Of a stretch of DNA of 64,000 bases, positions 49,771 through 61,327 are shown one piece after another. Position 1 is the first letter of the stretch; each line of letters opens with the position of its first letter. Source of the DNA: Labia minor (lineage: Eukaryota; Arthropoda; Insecta; Dermaptera; Spongiphoridae). The translations under genes and the position numbers were made by a program. The notes beneath the pieces were generated by a model. It ran no database searches, was not told where the DNA came from, and saw only the letters and a list, made by a program, of their open reading frames with translations. Location: NCBI GenBank assembly GCA_963082975.1, contig OY720350.1, positions 248,001 through 312,000 on the forward strand, written 5' to 3'.

Positions 49771-50680
49771 GTTGACCTGTGGCCAGGTCCGAACCGACCG
49801 ACGGTTTGAAGTAAATTAATTTCCAGCTACAGAAACAATTTCAAATAATTTTAATATATCTATTAATGTAATAAAAAACAGATATGGATAAAACATAAAT
49901 ATTTTTAATTTTATTTTATTTATAATATATAGCTGAAGTAGCCGGCGTTACCCGAGGCTGTGACGTCATGAAGGGCTGGGTGACGTCATATAATTTTAAA
50001 TTAAGAAAAACATAATGAAGATGATTTTTCCCGAGGATAAAACCAATACATTCGTGGTGATATGTAAAAAAATCTCCTTATGTGAAATTTGGTGCGAAAA
50101 TAACCCTTCCCTTCCTATCGTCGATCGCTAATACTACCACTTCCGGTTTCCGGATTTGTACCAAAAGTTGATCAATTCATCCCACTGATGCATTAAGTAA
50201 ATATACCAAATTTCATCAAAATCGGTTGAGCCGTTCAGGCTGTACACATCTATACGGACGGACGGAAGGACGGACGGACCACTTCCGGTTTCCGGATTTG
50301 CACCAAAAGTTGATCAATTCATCCCACTGATGCATTAAGTAAATATACCAAATTTCATCAAAATCGGTTGAGCCGTTCAGGCTGTACACATCTATACGGA
50401 CGGACGGACGGACGGACCACTTCCGGTTTCCGGATTTGCACCAAAAGTTGATCAATTCATCCCACTGATGCATTAAGTAAATATACCAAATTTCATCAAA
50501 ATCGGTTGAGCCGTTCAGGCTGTACACATCTATACGGACGGACGGACGGACAGACATCATGCTAAAAATACTTTTTTCTGTTAAGAAAATGCATGATTCG
50601 TGGAGATATGTAAAAATCTCCACATGTGAAATTTGGTGTGAAAACAATACCTCCCTTACTATCGTCGGTCGTTAAAAATT
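49771..50680 (-). mobile_element. ACCGACCGACG-family DNA element, copy 2, with internal triplication
   Basis: Inverted copy of the element at 26800-27438. ACCGACCGACG at 49793-49803 pairs with CGTCGGTCGTT at 50663-50673 (one mismatch). It contains three tandem copies of the internal 138-142-bp unit where copy 1 has one. The 143-codon frame across the triplication only reflects the repeat. Confidence 0.8.
50137..50555. repeat. three tandem 138-142-bp units
   Basis: Units start at CCACTTCCGG, at 50137, 50279 and 50417. They are nearly identical. The 4-bp length difference reflects one more or one fewer GACG in the short GACG run at each unit end, so slippage or unequal exchange at that run is the likely origin. 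Confidence 0.9.
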
Positions 50681-50971
50681 AGTAGAAAGAAGTTCGATGA
50701 ATTATTATTATTAAAGTTATTTGAGACATTAAGAAAAGTTTTAGAAATTTCGTAAAAAATAAATCTATGATGAAAGAGGCTAGATGAATAATAATTATAA
50801 TAATAGAATATTGCAATAAGAAAAATCATATTATATTTAGTCTTATAAAACTAGAAAAAATAAATGAATTTGTATAAATATACTGTGTGTGTGTTTTAAG
50901 AATCTTCTAAAGATATATCAAAAATATATTCTTAAATTAATATAGCTATATTTCAGCGGTAAATACTCCCA

Positions 50972-50993
50972 TTTATTGATTTATTGATTTATT
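50972..50993 (-). terminator. triple AATAAA poly(A) signal of the STPR gene
   Basis: On the minus strand three AATAAA hexamers sit in a row as an 8-bp repeat (AATAAATC), ending within a few bases of the stop codon at 50995-50997. Such a cluster right after the stop is plausible but unusually close. Confidence 0.4.
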
Positions 50994-50994
50994 C

Positions 50995-53900
50995 TTAATG
51001 ATTTACCGTTTGTTGCTTTTCAAATTGTTCAGTCGTAAGATTATTAAGGATCTCTAGAAAACGTTGTCGTAATGTGTGATTATCAATTTTATCTAATTCC
51101 GTTTCATGATGTTGTCTAGTTTTAGTTAATGTAATAAGCTCTTGGTTGAGCATTTGCATTCTTTCCATTACTTCTTCTTTAGTAATTGTATTCTCCATGA
51201 AATTTCCCTTTTCTTCTTTGTTGGACGTATCAAATGATAATGGTGAATTTGGTTCCGATTTTATCTATGAAAAAATTTAATATTTTACTTATATATTTAA
51301 ATAATCATATTTATTTAAATTTATTATAAACTATTAACCATTATTATATAAAAATATACATTTGAGTAGTAAATTCAGTTTTTATGATGTTGGTTAATGA
51401 AATTTGAATATCGTCGTTTTGGCCTCTATTTTGGCACCATTTTCAATTTTTGAAATTTGAGATTCAGGTCCAGTATCCAAAAATTTGGAATTAACTAAAC
51501 ATCATAAACAAAACATTATGATATAATTTAACTACCTTTAAATTAAACGTAACGGTAGTAGATTTGATTAATTTCTATCAAAAAGAGGCACAGTGATAAT
51601 ATAAATATAATATATATGTACCTATATACATAATAATTAGTTATGGCGAATAGAGATTTGTTGTATGCTACAATCCTACAATACTATGCATTCATCAAAA
51701 GAATAATAATAAATCAACTAAAATTAAATAAATTTATTTCAAAAAGTCAAGTTTCAGTTTCAAGAAAAAACCTTCATAAAAATTAACTGTTTCCAAAATA
51801 GACCATTATTGCTTAATAATTGACACCTCAATTATCAAGTACTTATTACTTAAAAAAAAAATGAAAATTATTTGCTAGAGCTTAATTAAGTTTGACAAAT
51901 GAAATCAAATTCTGATATTGAGTAGATGTTTATTGTTTTGCTTATTTGTTTCAGTTGACTGATATAGAACATAAAAATCGTAAGCAAATATATTGGGCGG
52001 AGCAGCCAATGATTTTTTTTTTTATTTGATTCACTAAGGGAAGCTTTGATTTATTCAAGAAAACCACCCGACTAAAATTATACTAAGTGGAGTAATTGAA
52101 AAACTAAATTTATATTAATAGGTGATCGATGTTGAGAAAAATCATAGTACGTTGCATTATATAAATTAATATTATAGATTATGAGATGTAAATAAACATC
52201 ATTCATTAAAAAAGTCATCCAACAAGCGCGCAAGGTTGATAAATTCAAGAGTAATGGAAACTTTAAAAATATTGACCCTAATATTATATGTTCTATTAGT
52301 AATACGAGTGGTGGAGATTAATTAATAATTATTTAAAATATAATACTTTTTAAATTAATTATAAATTATAAATAGCAAATAAATCTTTTGATCCAAGTAA
52401 TAAAAATTAACTTTTTCATAGTCATCATCAAATATGAATTGACTCTTTTTGAATCTTAATATCTTTATTAAATCCAATTAAATAAATTTTTATTTAAATT
52501 TTTTTTTATCAAGTTACCTTTTTTAAGTCTTATTCAATTCCAATGAGTTGTATTGATTGGAAAGGTTGTCTCAACAAACAGCACGAGATATTTTTGAATG
52601 CAATCTAAAAATCATGTTGCTTATATCTTTAAAGAGAGATATAACATTATTATAAATAACCAAAAAATTCTAAATAGAAAATAATTTATTAATATTCAAT
52701 CAACTGCCTATATATTTATATTTAGCGTAGATAAATTTTATAAATGCAATATTTTTCTTCCGAATCCCTTAACAATAACAAGAAAAAATGATTTGGAATG
52801 ATTAAATAGAATTTGAGAATATCTTCATAGATAAAAAATTTATTTGTCACAACTTACAAGAAAGATCCAATAATAAAATAATAAACTACGAAAGTATATT
52901 GAATCATAAATGTAGAAAATTTTAAAAGAGGAAAGCAATTTTTTTCAATAATATTCGAATTATACATAAATAAATCATTTCTATAAACATGCAACTTTAA
53001 TATTGGATTATTCAAACTTTTAATTAACTGCATTAAATAACGGTATCACATACCTTAAAATTGTAACTTGCTATCTGGAATTAAGTTTTAATTAATGAAG
53101 AATTTCTAAAATTTCACTCTGGATGTACGAAGATCATAATAGCTCTTCAATATTTTTAAACTTGATTCATTCATAGGCTGTTTGATTTTAAAGATTAACT
53201 TGAAAAGTAATCTTATTTATCATATACAATGTAAAAAAAATATTAAAAAATAAATATATAAATCAAATAGTAAAATGTTAAACTTTTCGTTTTTTTTTTT
53301 ACAAAGATTGAAATAATTTAATTTCAATAGATTTGAATTTTTTAAAAACACCTTATTACTTATAACATACATGAAACCAACAAAGGTGATGTATAATTTA
53401 TATAATTATATTATATATTAAAAAATGGTCAACAGGAGGTAAAAGATTTTTTAAAATTAAGCAACATGACACGTTTTTTTAAAAGAAAAAAAACTGCTGT
53501 TAGCTATTTACAACCATTCTAATCCCTTCTCTCAATGGAAAAATAAAATGAAAATTAGTAATTATTTTCTATATCATGAATATTAATAATAGTCGTTAAT
53601 TGTAAAAAAAAAAAAAAATTATTTTTCTATTTAGGCTTTTTACCTGAGGATCATCTTCTTTTCTTTTTTCAACTTTTTTTGGATTTCTTGTTTTTCTCCT
53701 AGTAGGTTTGACTTCAACAATTTTAACATCTTTAATCTATATTAAATTATAGAAACAACGAAAATTTTTATTCTATGATTAAACTTATAGATAAATATTA
53801 TTTTTAATATTCTAATATAATTTGAAGAGAATTTTCAATTTTTTTTTCAAGTGAATATTTGAAAAATTACCTGATTAGTTTCTTCTTCCATCGATGATTC

Positions 53901-54581
53901 AAAATTGTCTGAATCCAATCGTTTTTCACGAAAAGAGGATGTATCAGATGAAGTTTCATCATAAGACATTTGATCTATTATGTTTCCATCATATGGCATA
54001 TGTTCTAAAATATTTAATTTTTTTCTTTGTCTATATACACGATTTTTTAAAGCTTTGATTGCTCTACGTGCTTGTGCTGCTTCATCACTCTCTTGTTGTT
54101 TACGTCTTTGATAATAATCCCTATTACTTTGAGCTTTGGCAGCTCGTCGGTGGTCAGCCTCTTCTTGAGTTTCCAGTTGTTTCTTTCTTTGTCGATAGTT
54201 TCGTAAATACTCAGCTTGAGCAGCAAGACGCTCTTTGGCTTCATCAGGAGTTTCTGTTTGCTTTCGCTTTATTCGATAAGCCCGATCTCGAGCTGCTTGT
54301 TTAGCACGACGTTCACTCAGTTCCTCCGAGGTTTCTAATAATTTTCGCCTTTGTACATAAGCGCGTTGTCTTTGAGCTGCTACAGCACGACGCTCTTTGG
54401 CCTCTTCTGGTGATTCTTGAAGATTCCGCCATTCACGAAGTTCTCTTCTACGTTGTGCTCTAGCCTCTAGTCGCGTTTTAGTTTGTTCAGGCGTTTCTCT
54501 TTCTTTCTGCATTTTTCGATAATTCCGCCAATATTCTAAACGGTTTGCTCTTTTTACTTCAGGATCTAATTTTTGATCCAT
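50995..54581 (-). CDS. STPR-like basic repeat protein, probable DNA-binding factor, 3 coding exons
   Basis: Exons 54581-53871 (237 codons), 53736-53644 (31) and 51264-50995 (89 plus TAA) join in phase 0 with consensus GT...AG sites, giving 357 aa. Residues 8 to about 189 are seven consecutive basic/acidic repeats with a period of exactly 27 residues (starts near 8, 35, 62, 89, 116, 143, 170), each with an E-T-P/S-E-E-A-like acidic turn, R-R-A or R-L-A, and an A-Y-R-x-R-K-like basic patch. This resembles the STPR domain of silkworm FMBP-1, a DNA-binding tandem repeat, but that repeat is 23 residues long. Exon 2 adds a very basic stretch (PTRRKTRNPKKVEKRK, NLS-like), and exon 3 ends in a predicted coiled coil (MLNQELITLTKTRQHHETEL). 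A nuclear DNA-binding role is inferred from family resemblance. Intron 2 is 2.4 kb. The name is left open because no specific orthologue was recognised. Confidence 0.8.
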
Positions 54582-54699
54582 TATTTGTTTTATTATATAT
54601 ATATATATATAAATCTTGAAAAACTATTTACAACCTAAAACAGAAAAATAAAAACTAAAAAAAAAAAATTATATTCTTATTATAGATTGTCATTCCGGA

Positions 54700-54739
<40 letters not shown>

Positions 54740-56118
54740 AAAACACTAAAGAAAAAGAAAGGTATTATTCTAATGAAAAGATGAAAAATTAATAATAACC
54801 AATACATTATAATATAATATTAATTATGTTAATTATAATCATATTTTTTTAAATTTATAATTTTATTAAAGAAAAATAAAATTTTTACAATCAACAAAAT
54901 ATAAACTGATACACAGTCCCTATGATTTCTAATTACTTAATTCATAATCCACTATTCACACCATACATATATTTGTGTTCGTATACTATCTATTAACATA
55001 ATCATTTCATATAGGTTTTAATTCTCTTTTCTTAAAGATATGATTTTATATATATATAGATATATATATGATTTTAAGAATCTTTATTTCTTTGATTTTA
55101 AAATATAAATTGAATTATATGAAAAAAATGTTGGAAGAGAATTGAAATTGAAAAAAACTTGTATTTTAATTTGTATTTTAAAATTACTTACATTTAAAAA
55201 GAAAATTCAAAATAGACTTGTATTCATAAGTAGACATAAATCAACGATATTCCATAATTTATCAAACTTAAAAAAATTAATGAAAATAGAATAAATAAGT
55301 TATCTCATGCCCATATCTAAAAAAATAAATATTTAGATCTATTAATTTATCTTAATATTATTAAGATTCGAAAAGTAGGAAAGAATAACCACCTTTTGTT
55401 TGCTTTATCAAGAAATTCTTAATAAAAACGTTTTTTTTTTTTACATTTATTTTTCAAAAATTAAATATTAATGAGAGAGAAATTAAGTGATTCGTCAAGT
55501 ATAAAAATATTAATTTTCTTGTTGATATATAAATAATATTTAAAAAAAATGTAAAATTAATTAATAGTCATTATTATAGTATATTAATTATAATTAAAGA
55601 AAAAAAAAAGAAAAAATTAAATTGTTATTATGAATAATAAATTTTAATTAATCATAATATATTAAATTTTTAATCTAAGTTTATTTTAAAATAAATAGAC
55701 ATGAATTATAATGTAGCCATACAAATATTTAAATACATAATTATATAAATGTCAGTGTAAAAATTATACTTATAAATTCAAATAGAAATTAAGAATAATT
55801 TTAAATAATAAGATTGTATGTATATTTTATGGTTAAAAAGAAGATATGATGACATGAAAATGTTTTATCTGACAGATTTTTATTTTATTTCTATGAATTT
55901 GATTTATAAATCTCCAATTATTTAGTTTAAAAGTTGACATTTAATTTAATATCTTAATCACACCAATAATTGTATGTAAATAATCAATAGGATTGCTCTC
56001 TCTATTAAAACATTGAATCTATTATATCTTTTATGTAATCCTTTTGTGTAATAATAGAATTTTTTTGACATAAAACAAATAGCCTAATTAAAAACATTTG
56101 GATTACTTTTAAACTTAC
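54582..56118. other. probable 5' intron of the STPR gene
   Basis: AT-rich, with (AT)n tracts at about 54596-54611 and 54703-54737. A possible acceptor just upstream of the ATG (about 54616, CAAG|ATTTA) would pair with the donor at 56118. No coding sequence was seen. Confidence 0.35.
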
Positions 56119-56215
56119 CTAAAGGATATTCAATAATATTGATAATATTTATGAATGATAACAAAACGACGTGGCAGATATAAAGAAAGTCAAACTATCA
56201 AAATGATGATTTCTT
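56119..56215 (-). promoter_or_regulatory. candidate 5' untranslated exon and promoter of the STPR gene
   Basis: Minus-strand sequence ends at a strong donor, CTTTAG|GTAAGTTT (exon end 56119), preceded by a GCCACGTCGTTTTG segment rich in CpG for this region. Position and strand fit a non-coding first exon for the gene starting at 54581. There is no transcript evidence. Confidence 0.4.
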
Positions 56216-56949
56216 CTCTCTTTCTTACACATACACACCCACACCTAGACTTGATCAGCTATCTCTCTCTTTCACTCTATTTAGTCTTATTAAATTGAAA
56301 TTAACATATTAAAACGAAATATAATTTATTTCTATGATAACATATTTTCAAGACAATATTATCTGTTATCTATGATTTTCAACAAAATTAATATTTGATA
56401 ATTAATTAATATTAAATAATATATTTATATATTAATCTTGAAATAATTTTAATAAAAATGTTGGTGTCCATATTAATTTTTGTAGTAAAATCTTTTGACG
56501 CACAGGTCATGTGTAAAGTTTCAGAGAGGGAGGAAGAGGGAAGGAGAGAGAATGAGTGGGAGATGGAGGGGAGTTTCATATTTAAAGTACTAGATTTGAA
56601 AATATTAAATGCTCCAATTTTAAATTATTTATTTAAATTTAATTTTTTGAAAAATAAGGGGGGAAATTTTAATTTGAGTATAAAAAGTAAAGATCAATTT
56701 ATTCAAAGCTATATATTTTTTATATCTAAGAATTCAAAGAGGATGGATTACTAAAAAAAATATCAGGAAGCCACAATGTTATAAATTCATTTTTAAAAGA
56801 TCAAGTATACGAATGTAACATTCACAGACTAAATTTAGACAAAAAAGAAAATCTATCGATAAAAATTAATTAAATTTCATCTCTCTAATTTTGTTAATTA
56901 TATTTTTATATTATAATTATAATACAATATTTCAATTTCAATTATTTTT
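56216..56949. other. region upstream of the STPR gene, no gene
   Basis: Contains a pyrimidine-rich stretch at 56210-56280. A 98-codon frame on the plus strand (56458-56754) looks like chance, with AT-driven composition and no domain. Confidence 0.4.
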
Positions 56950-57416
56950 ACCGACCGACGATAGTAAGGGAGGTATTGTTTTCACACCAAATTTCACATG
57001 TGGAGATTTTTACATATCTCCACGAATCATGCATTTTCTTAACAGAAAAAAGTATTTTTAGCATGATGTCTGTCCGTATAGATGTGTACAGCCTGAACGT
57101 CTGAACTGATTTTGATGAAATTTGGTATATTTACTTAATGCATCAGTGGGATGAATTGCTCAACTTTTGGTGCAAATCCGGAAACCGGAAGGGGTAGTAT
57201 TAGCGATCGACGATAGGAAGGGAAGGGTTATTTTCACACCAAATTTCACATGAGGAGATTTTTACCGACCGACGATAGTAAGGGAGGTATTGTTTTATAT
57301 ATCACCACGAATCATGCACTTTGTATTGGTTTTATCCTCGGGAAAATCATATTTATTAGTTTTTTCTTGATTTAAAATTATATGACGTCATCCAGCCATT
57401 CATGACGTCACAGCCT
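56950..57416 (+). mobile_element. ACCGACCGACG-family DNA element, copy 3, partial
   Basis: Begins ACCGACCGACGATAGTAAGG like copy 1 and follows it to the TGACGTCACAGCC segment, then breaks off. A second ACCGACCGACG start recurs internally at 57264, so the terminal 30 bp or so is duplicated inside the copy. Confidence 0.75.
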
Positions 57417-57429
57417 GGTCTTGCATATA

Positions 57430-57870
57430 TATATCTTACATAATAAAAGCAAGTGTAATGTGTCTGTCTGCCTGTCTGTCCATTTGTCTGACCGAGCTCT
57501 CCATCCAAATCTATCGCACGCAGGGACGTGGAATTTTTTACACGGAAGCACAAAGGGGCTGGCCACCAGACCTCGAAGCCCGATTTTCGATTTTTGAATT
57601 AGAAAAATTTTAAAAAAATTATAAAGAATATAGTATAGGCGGGTAGTGGATATATCTTATATATAAAATTCCTCCGAAACGGCTGGACCGATTCTTATGA
57701 AATTTTTTATGCATATTCAGTAGGCCTCAGGGCATGTCAGACTTCTTTTATGGTGTGTCCAGGGGGTGCTAATTAATTAAAAATAGTTTAGTTACCATAC
57801 TAGATCATAGAGGCGCTGGTGGCGATAATTTGGCAGTAATTTAAATTCTGAGCAATGTGCAGATAAAAAT
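57430..57870. repeat. dispersed repeat fragments of unknown class
   Basis: A TGTCTGTCTGCCTGTCTGTC simple-repeat segment, then a GGCTGGACCGATTCTTATG segment of the kind seen in many invertebrate interspersed repeats. Text near 57840-57870 is shared, inverted, with 48400-48445. Class not determined. Confidence 0.4.
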
Positions 57871-58179
57871 CTTTTTATAAATCTATTGATATTTACAATA
57901 TCTCAATTGATCTTATTGGCCTTTCAAACTTTGAAAACATTCACATTACGGCTATAATTTAATACTATTAATTTTTAAGATTATGTGAGTAAATTATTTT
58001 AATTAAGAAAATTTGATCTCATAATTGGATTTTCACGTAAGATTTTAATATATAATATATTTTTTAATATTATTTTTATAGTAGTTTAGAGTTATGCTAA
58101 TTTTATATTTTATTTTTATTTTGTTTACTTTGATTTTTTTAAAATAAATTAATAACATTTAAAGTAGCATAAAAAAATT

Positions 58180-58720
58180 AATCGAGGCAGGAAAATTGAT
58201 GGGGTATGAAATTAATAGTGATAAGACAAAATATATATATATAATTAGTGTCAGAGAGAATAATATTTGCAAAGAATTTAAATCGAGGTTGCAATCTGGA
58301 AATTATTATCAAAGGGGATCAAAATTATTAAATTATTAATTGTATTATATGGGTGGGAGGCATGGTCTATAACCCTGGGAGATGAGAATAGATTCAGAGT
58401 ATTTGAGAATAGGATTCTTCCCAGCATTTATGGACCAAAGAAAGATGAGGACACCGGGGAATGGCGGAGACTGCATAACAAGGAATTGCATGACCTCTAT
58501 GCATCTCTAGATATAGGTAATAAAATAGAGAAGGCTGGAATCGGCAGGGCACATGGCTAGAATGGGAGAGGAAAAATATATTGGTGGGGAGTTCGATTGG
58601 AAAACGTCTGTGTGGAAGACCAATTGGGAATAGGGTGGACAATGTAGGAAGGAACGTGAGAGAGATGGGACAGGGTAGGAGTTAGATGGTTATAGCTCAG
58701 AATAGGGACACTCGGGGGGG
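58180..58720 (+). mobile_element. LINE C-terminal fragment, degenerate
   Basis: The plus-strand translation includes YEINSDKTKY (the RT G-L-E-I-N..K-T-K block), FKSRLQSGN, and RFRVFENRILPSIYGPKK, EWRRLHNKELHDL in order, with frameshifts. It stops at GGGACACT, where it joins the GC hairpin module, and has no GATA tail. Confidence 0.75.
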
Positions 58721-58780
58721 TACAGGGGGCGGAGCCCCCGTCTAGATGTGAAGAGCGACGAAGGAGCTCTGAGCAGCTAG
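58715..58780 (+). repeat. GC-rich hairpin module, copy 3, ending CTAG
   Basis: GGGGGC-GGA-GCCCCC is a perfect 6-bp hairpin, followed by GAGCGACGAAGGAGCTC and CAGCTAG before TT. A hairpin shortly before CTAG|T resembles a Helitron 3' end. The sequence after CTAG is shared with 27285-27330, so the match may be part of a larger repeat. Confidence 0.5.
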
Positions 58781-59540
58781 TTATAAATAAAATAAAATTA
58801 AAAATGTTTATATTTATTATTTATGTATGCCTATCTGTTTTTTATTACATTAGATTTTAATTTTGAAAGTAATTAAGATTATATTTTATAGCATTAAAAT
58901 TAATGATGAATTCTTATTAATCAGTTGTAGTGCCAATGAAGAGGGGTTTTTTCCCACTCAAATCCTTTTTATCCTTTTTTATATATTTATATATATATAT
59001 GTCCCCGAGAGAAATGAAACAAAACAATAACCTTTTTTTATGAAGACAATATGAATACAATATCCTATATACATTTATAAAACCTTATATTAATAAAAAT
59101 TATTTATTTATGAATATAATATAATAATTATTATTCAATAATAACATTTACCTTTTTTTTTTATTAACTTCCAATTAAATACATTAATTTCACATCTGCC
59201 TTATTTGAGGCAATAGAAGAACATTTACAGGTTAAAACTCAATATATACATAAAATATATACAATAAGAAATAGAGGAGTATTATGAGGGGAGGATCAAG
59301 AAAGAAAGATATTAATGGGAGGGAGGGGGATAGGACTAGACAGGATTAAGATAGGAAAATAGATGTTGAGGATATTATGAGGACAAGTAGAGAAGATGGA
59401 GCGATTGCCTTGAATCAAACCGTCGGCCCATTAGTCGAAGGAGAATTGAGTCTGTCGTGTATCAAGTCGTTAGACTTCTGGTCAGTAAGTTGACTCGCTT
59501 TGTCGTTAACATGGTTTGTAGTCTGTTGAGGTAGCGTATG

Positions 59541-59966
59541 CTAACGTGTTAACTGCACCTCCTCCGCCACAGTTCTAACATTGAGATCTCCATGGATTAT
59601 CTTATTAGATATGTACCATGGAGCGTTGACCATTGTCCTCAGTGTCTTGTTTTGGAATTTCTGTATTATGGACATATTAGTATTGCTCGTTGTTCCCCAT
59701 AATTGAATACCATATGTCCATATTGGTCTGATCAACATATTGTATACCAATAGTTTGTTGTCTAGAGTCATTTTAGATTTGCGTCCTATCAGCCAATATA
59801 GTTTGTGTAGTTTTAATTGTAATTGTTTTTTTTTTGTCGGTATGTGAATTTCCCAAGTCAGTCTTCTGTCTAAGCGCATACCCAAGTATTTCACTGTCTT
59901 TTTAATTGGGATTTTTTTGTCGAGTTCAACAGCCGGGCAGGTCGCTTTATTTAGTGTAAATGTCAT
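59541..59966 (-). pseudogene. jockey-like ORF2 C-terminal part (copy 2)
   Basis: 141 codons nearly identical to 21365-21790 (KTVKYLGMRLDRRLTW, IWTYGIQLWGT). The same in-frame TGA as in copy 1 precedes it. Confidence 0.85.
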
Positions 59967-60011
59967 GTGTGCTGACTTTTCTTCATTAGCTACGATTCTT
60001 CATTTGTGAAG

Positions 60012-60826
60012 TCACAATTTAATTAGATTTAGATTTTGTTGGAGAATCGCAGACGCAGTTGTTGGGTTCGCGTGTGAGGCAAGTACAGCAGTGTCGTCGG
60101 CGAAGGTGGCTACAGTCGTTTGTGGTCCAATGGGTAAGTCGTGTGTGTATAGTAGGTATAAAAAAGGTCCCAGGACGCTACCCTGCGGAACCCCAGATCT
60201 AATGGGACAGACGGAGCTACAAGAGTCACCCACCCTCACTCGGAAGGACCTTCCCGAAAGATAGGATCTAATTACTCTGTAATAGATTAAGGGAACCATA
60301 CCCTAAACCTTTAGGAGTAGCCCTTCGTGCCAGACTCTGTCAAAAGCCTGCGAGATATCCAGAAACACAGCCGAGCAGAATCTCCTATTTTCAAGATCGT
60401 CATTAATGACCCTAACGATTCTATGAATCTGCTCAATCGCGTGCCGTGCCCCTCTCTAAAACCAAACTGATGATCAGGGATAGCATTATTGGTGTCAAGA
60501 AAAGGCTTAAGCCTCCTTAACAGCACTCTCTCAAACAGCTTGGACAGAGTCGGCAGCAAACTTATGGGTCTGTAGGAGATTACCTCCTCTGGTGTCTTGC
60601 CAGGCTTCAGAATCATTAAGATGTCTGCGTTTTTCCACTTGTTAGGGAAGTAACCTAATCTGATAATTGAATTGAAAATATAGCTTATCAAAAGAATTGC
60701 CCTATCAGGCAGTTCTTTTATCATTCTACCAGTTATTAGGTCATTTCCTGGAGCCTTTCTTGGTTTAATGGTCTGTCGTATAAACTGTTTAATTTCAGAA
60801 GGTTTTATTTTTTTAAAATTTGTCAT
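60012..60826 (-). pseudogene. jockey-like reverse transcriptase (copy 2), frameshifted
   Basis: Two open pieces: 60826-60311 (APGNDLITGRMIKEL, YRPISLLPTLSKLFE, DHQFGFREGHGT) and 60299-60012 (GVPQGSVLGPFLYLLY, ATFADDTAVLASHA). A 2-nt insertion near 60440 throws the first piece out of frame before motif A. A TAG replaces the AAG of copy 1 just before 60299. Two TGA codons follow in the post-RT W-L-H-K-W motif. All RT landmarks are recognisable but cannot be read as one protein. Confidence 0.88.
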
Positions 60827-61327
60827 AGTATAGTTGTGAGTGTCAAAATTTAGAATTGATTGGAAGTTTTCGTCGGTATTGTCTGTAGGGGGATGTGGAG
60901 TAAAGACATGTATCAGGTGTTTAGCAAAGGGATTCTAGTAATGGGTTTTTTAAGTTTTTTGGTTACCTTCCAAAGAGAGTAGTCAGTATCAATGTCGGGA
61001 GTAAGATTTTTAAGAAAATTCTGGATACCTTGATTTTTATCGATGGCCAGAAGACTCTTAATGTCCTTTGTAAGTTTGTTTAATTGTGTCTTAATTGTTG
61101 GAGCTCTATGAAGTTGCCATTGTCGTCTTAGTGTTTTTTTTTTGTCAATTAAATGTTTTATGTTAGGGGGAATCTTGTGTTTGTACTCTCTGTGAAAGTA
61201 AGTCGGTGTACAGTCTGTAGCAGTTTTGCAAATGAGCTTAGTGAGATTTTGAATTGCCTTGTCAATATCCTGTTTATTTTTGAGTGGAATGTCTGAGTGA
61301 TATGTTTTTACTTAATGTCTCTGTGAA

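Noticed and set aside
50137-50555. CRISPR-like direct repeats
   Set aside because: The units are contiguous tandem copies without unique spacers, and the genome is eukaryotic.
50216-50647. 143-codon open frame
   Set aside because: It is the translation of the 138-142-bp tandem transposon unit. The repeated residues come from DNA repetition, not a protein family.
51394-51494. Extra coding exon in STPR intron 2 (an open stretch containing LDTGPESQISKIENGAK after a possible acceptor)
   Set aside because: The open frame needs a phase-1 entry, while the flanking STPR junctions are phase 0, and no donor follows. A rare alternative last exon remains possible.
54059-54304. 81-codon plus-strand frame
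   Set aside because: It is the antisense shadow of the repetitive STPR exon.
56458-56754. 98-codon plus-strand frame
   Set aside because: AT-driven composition with no domain, no splice or promoter support, and not conserved with anything recognised.
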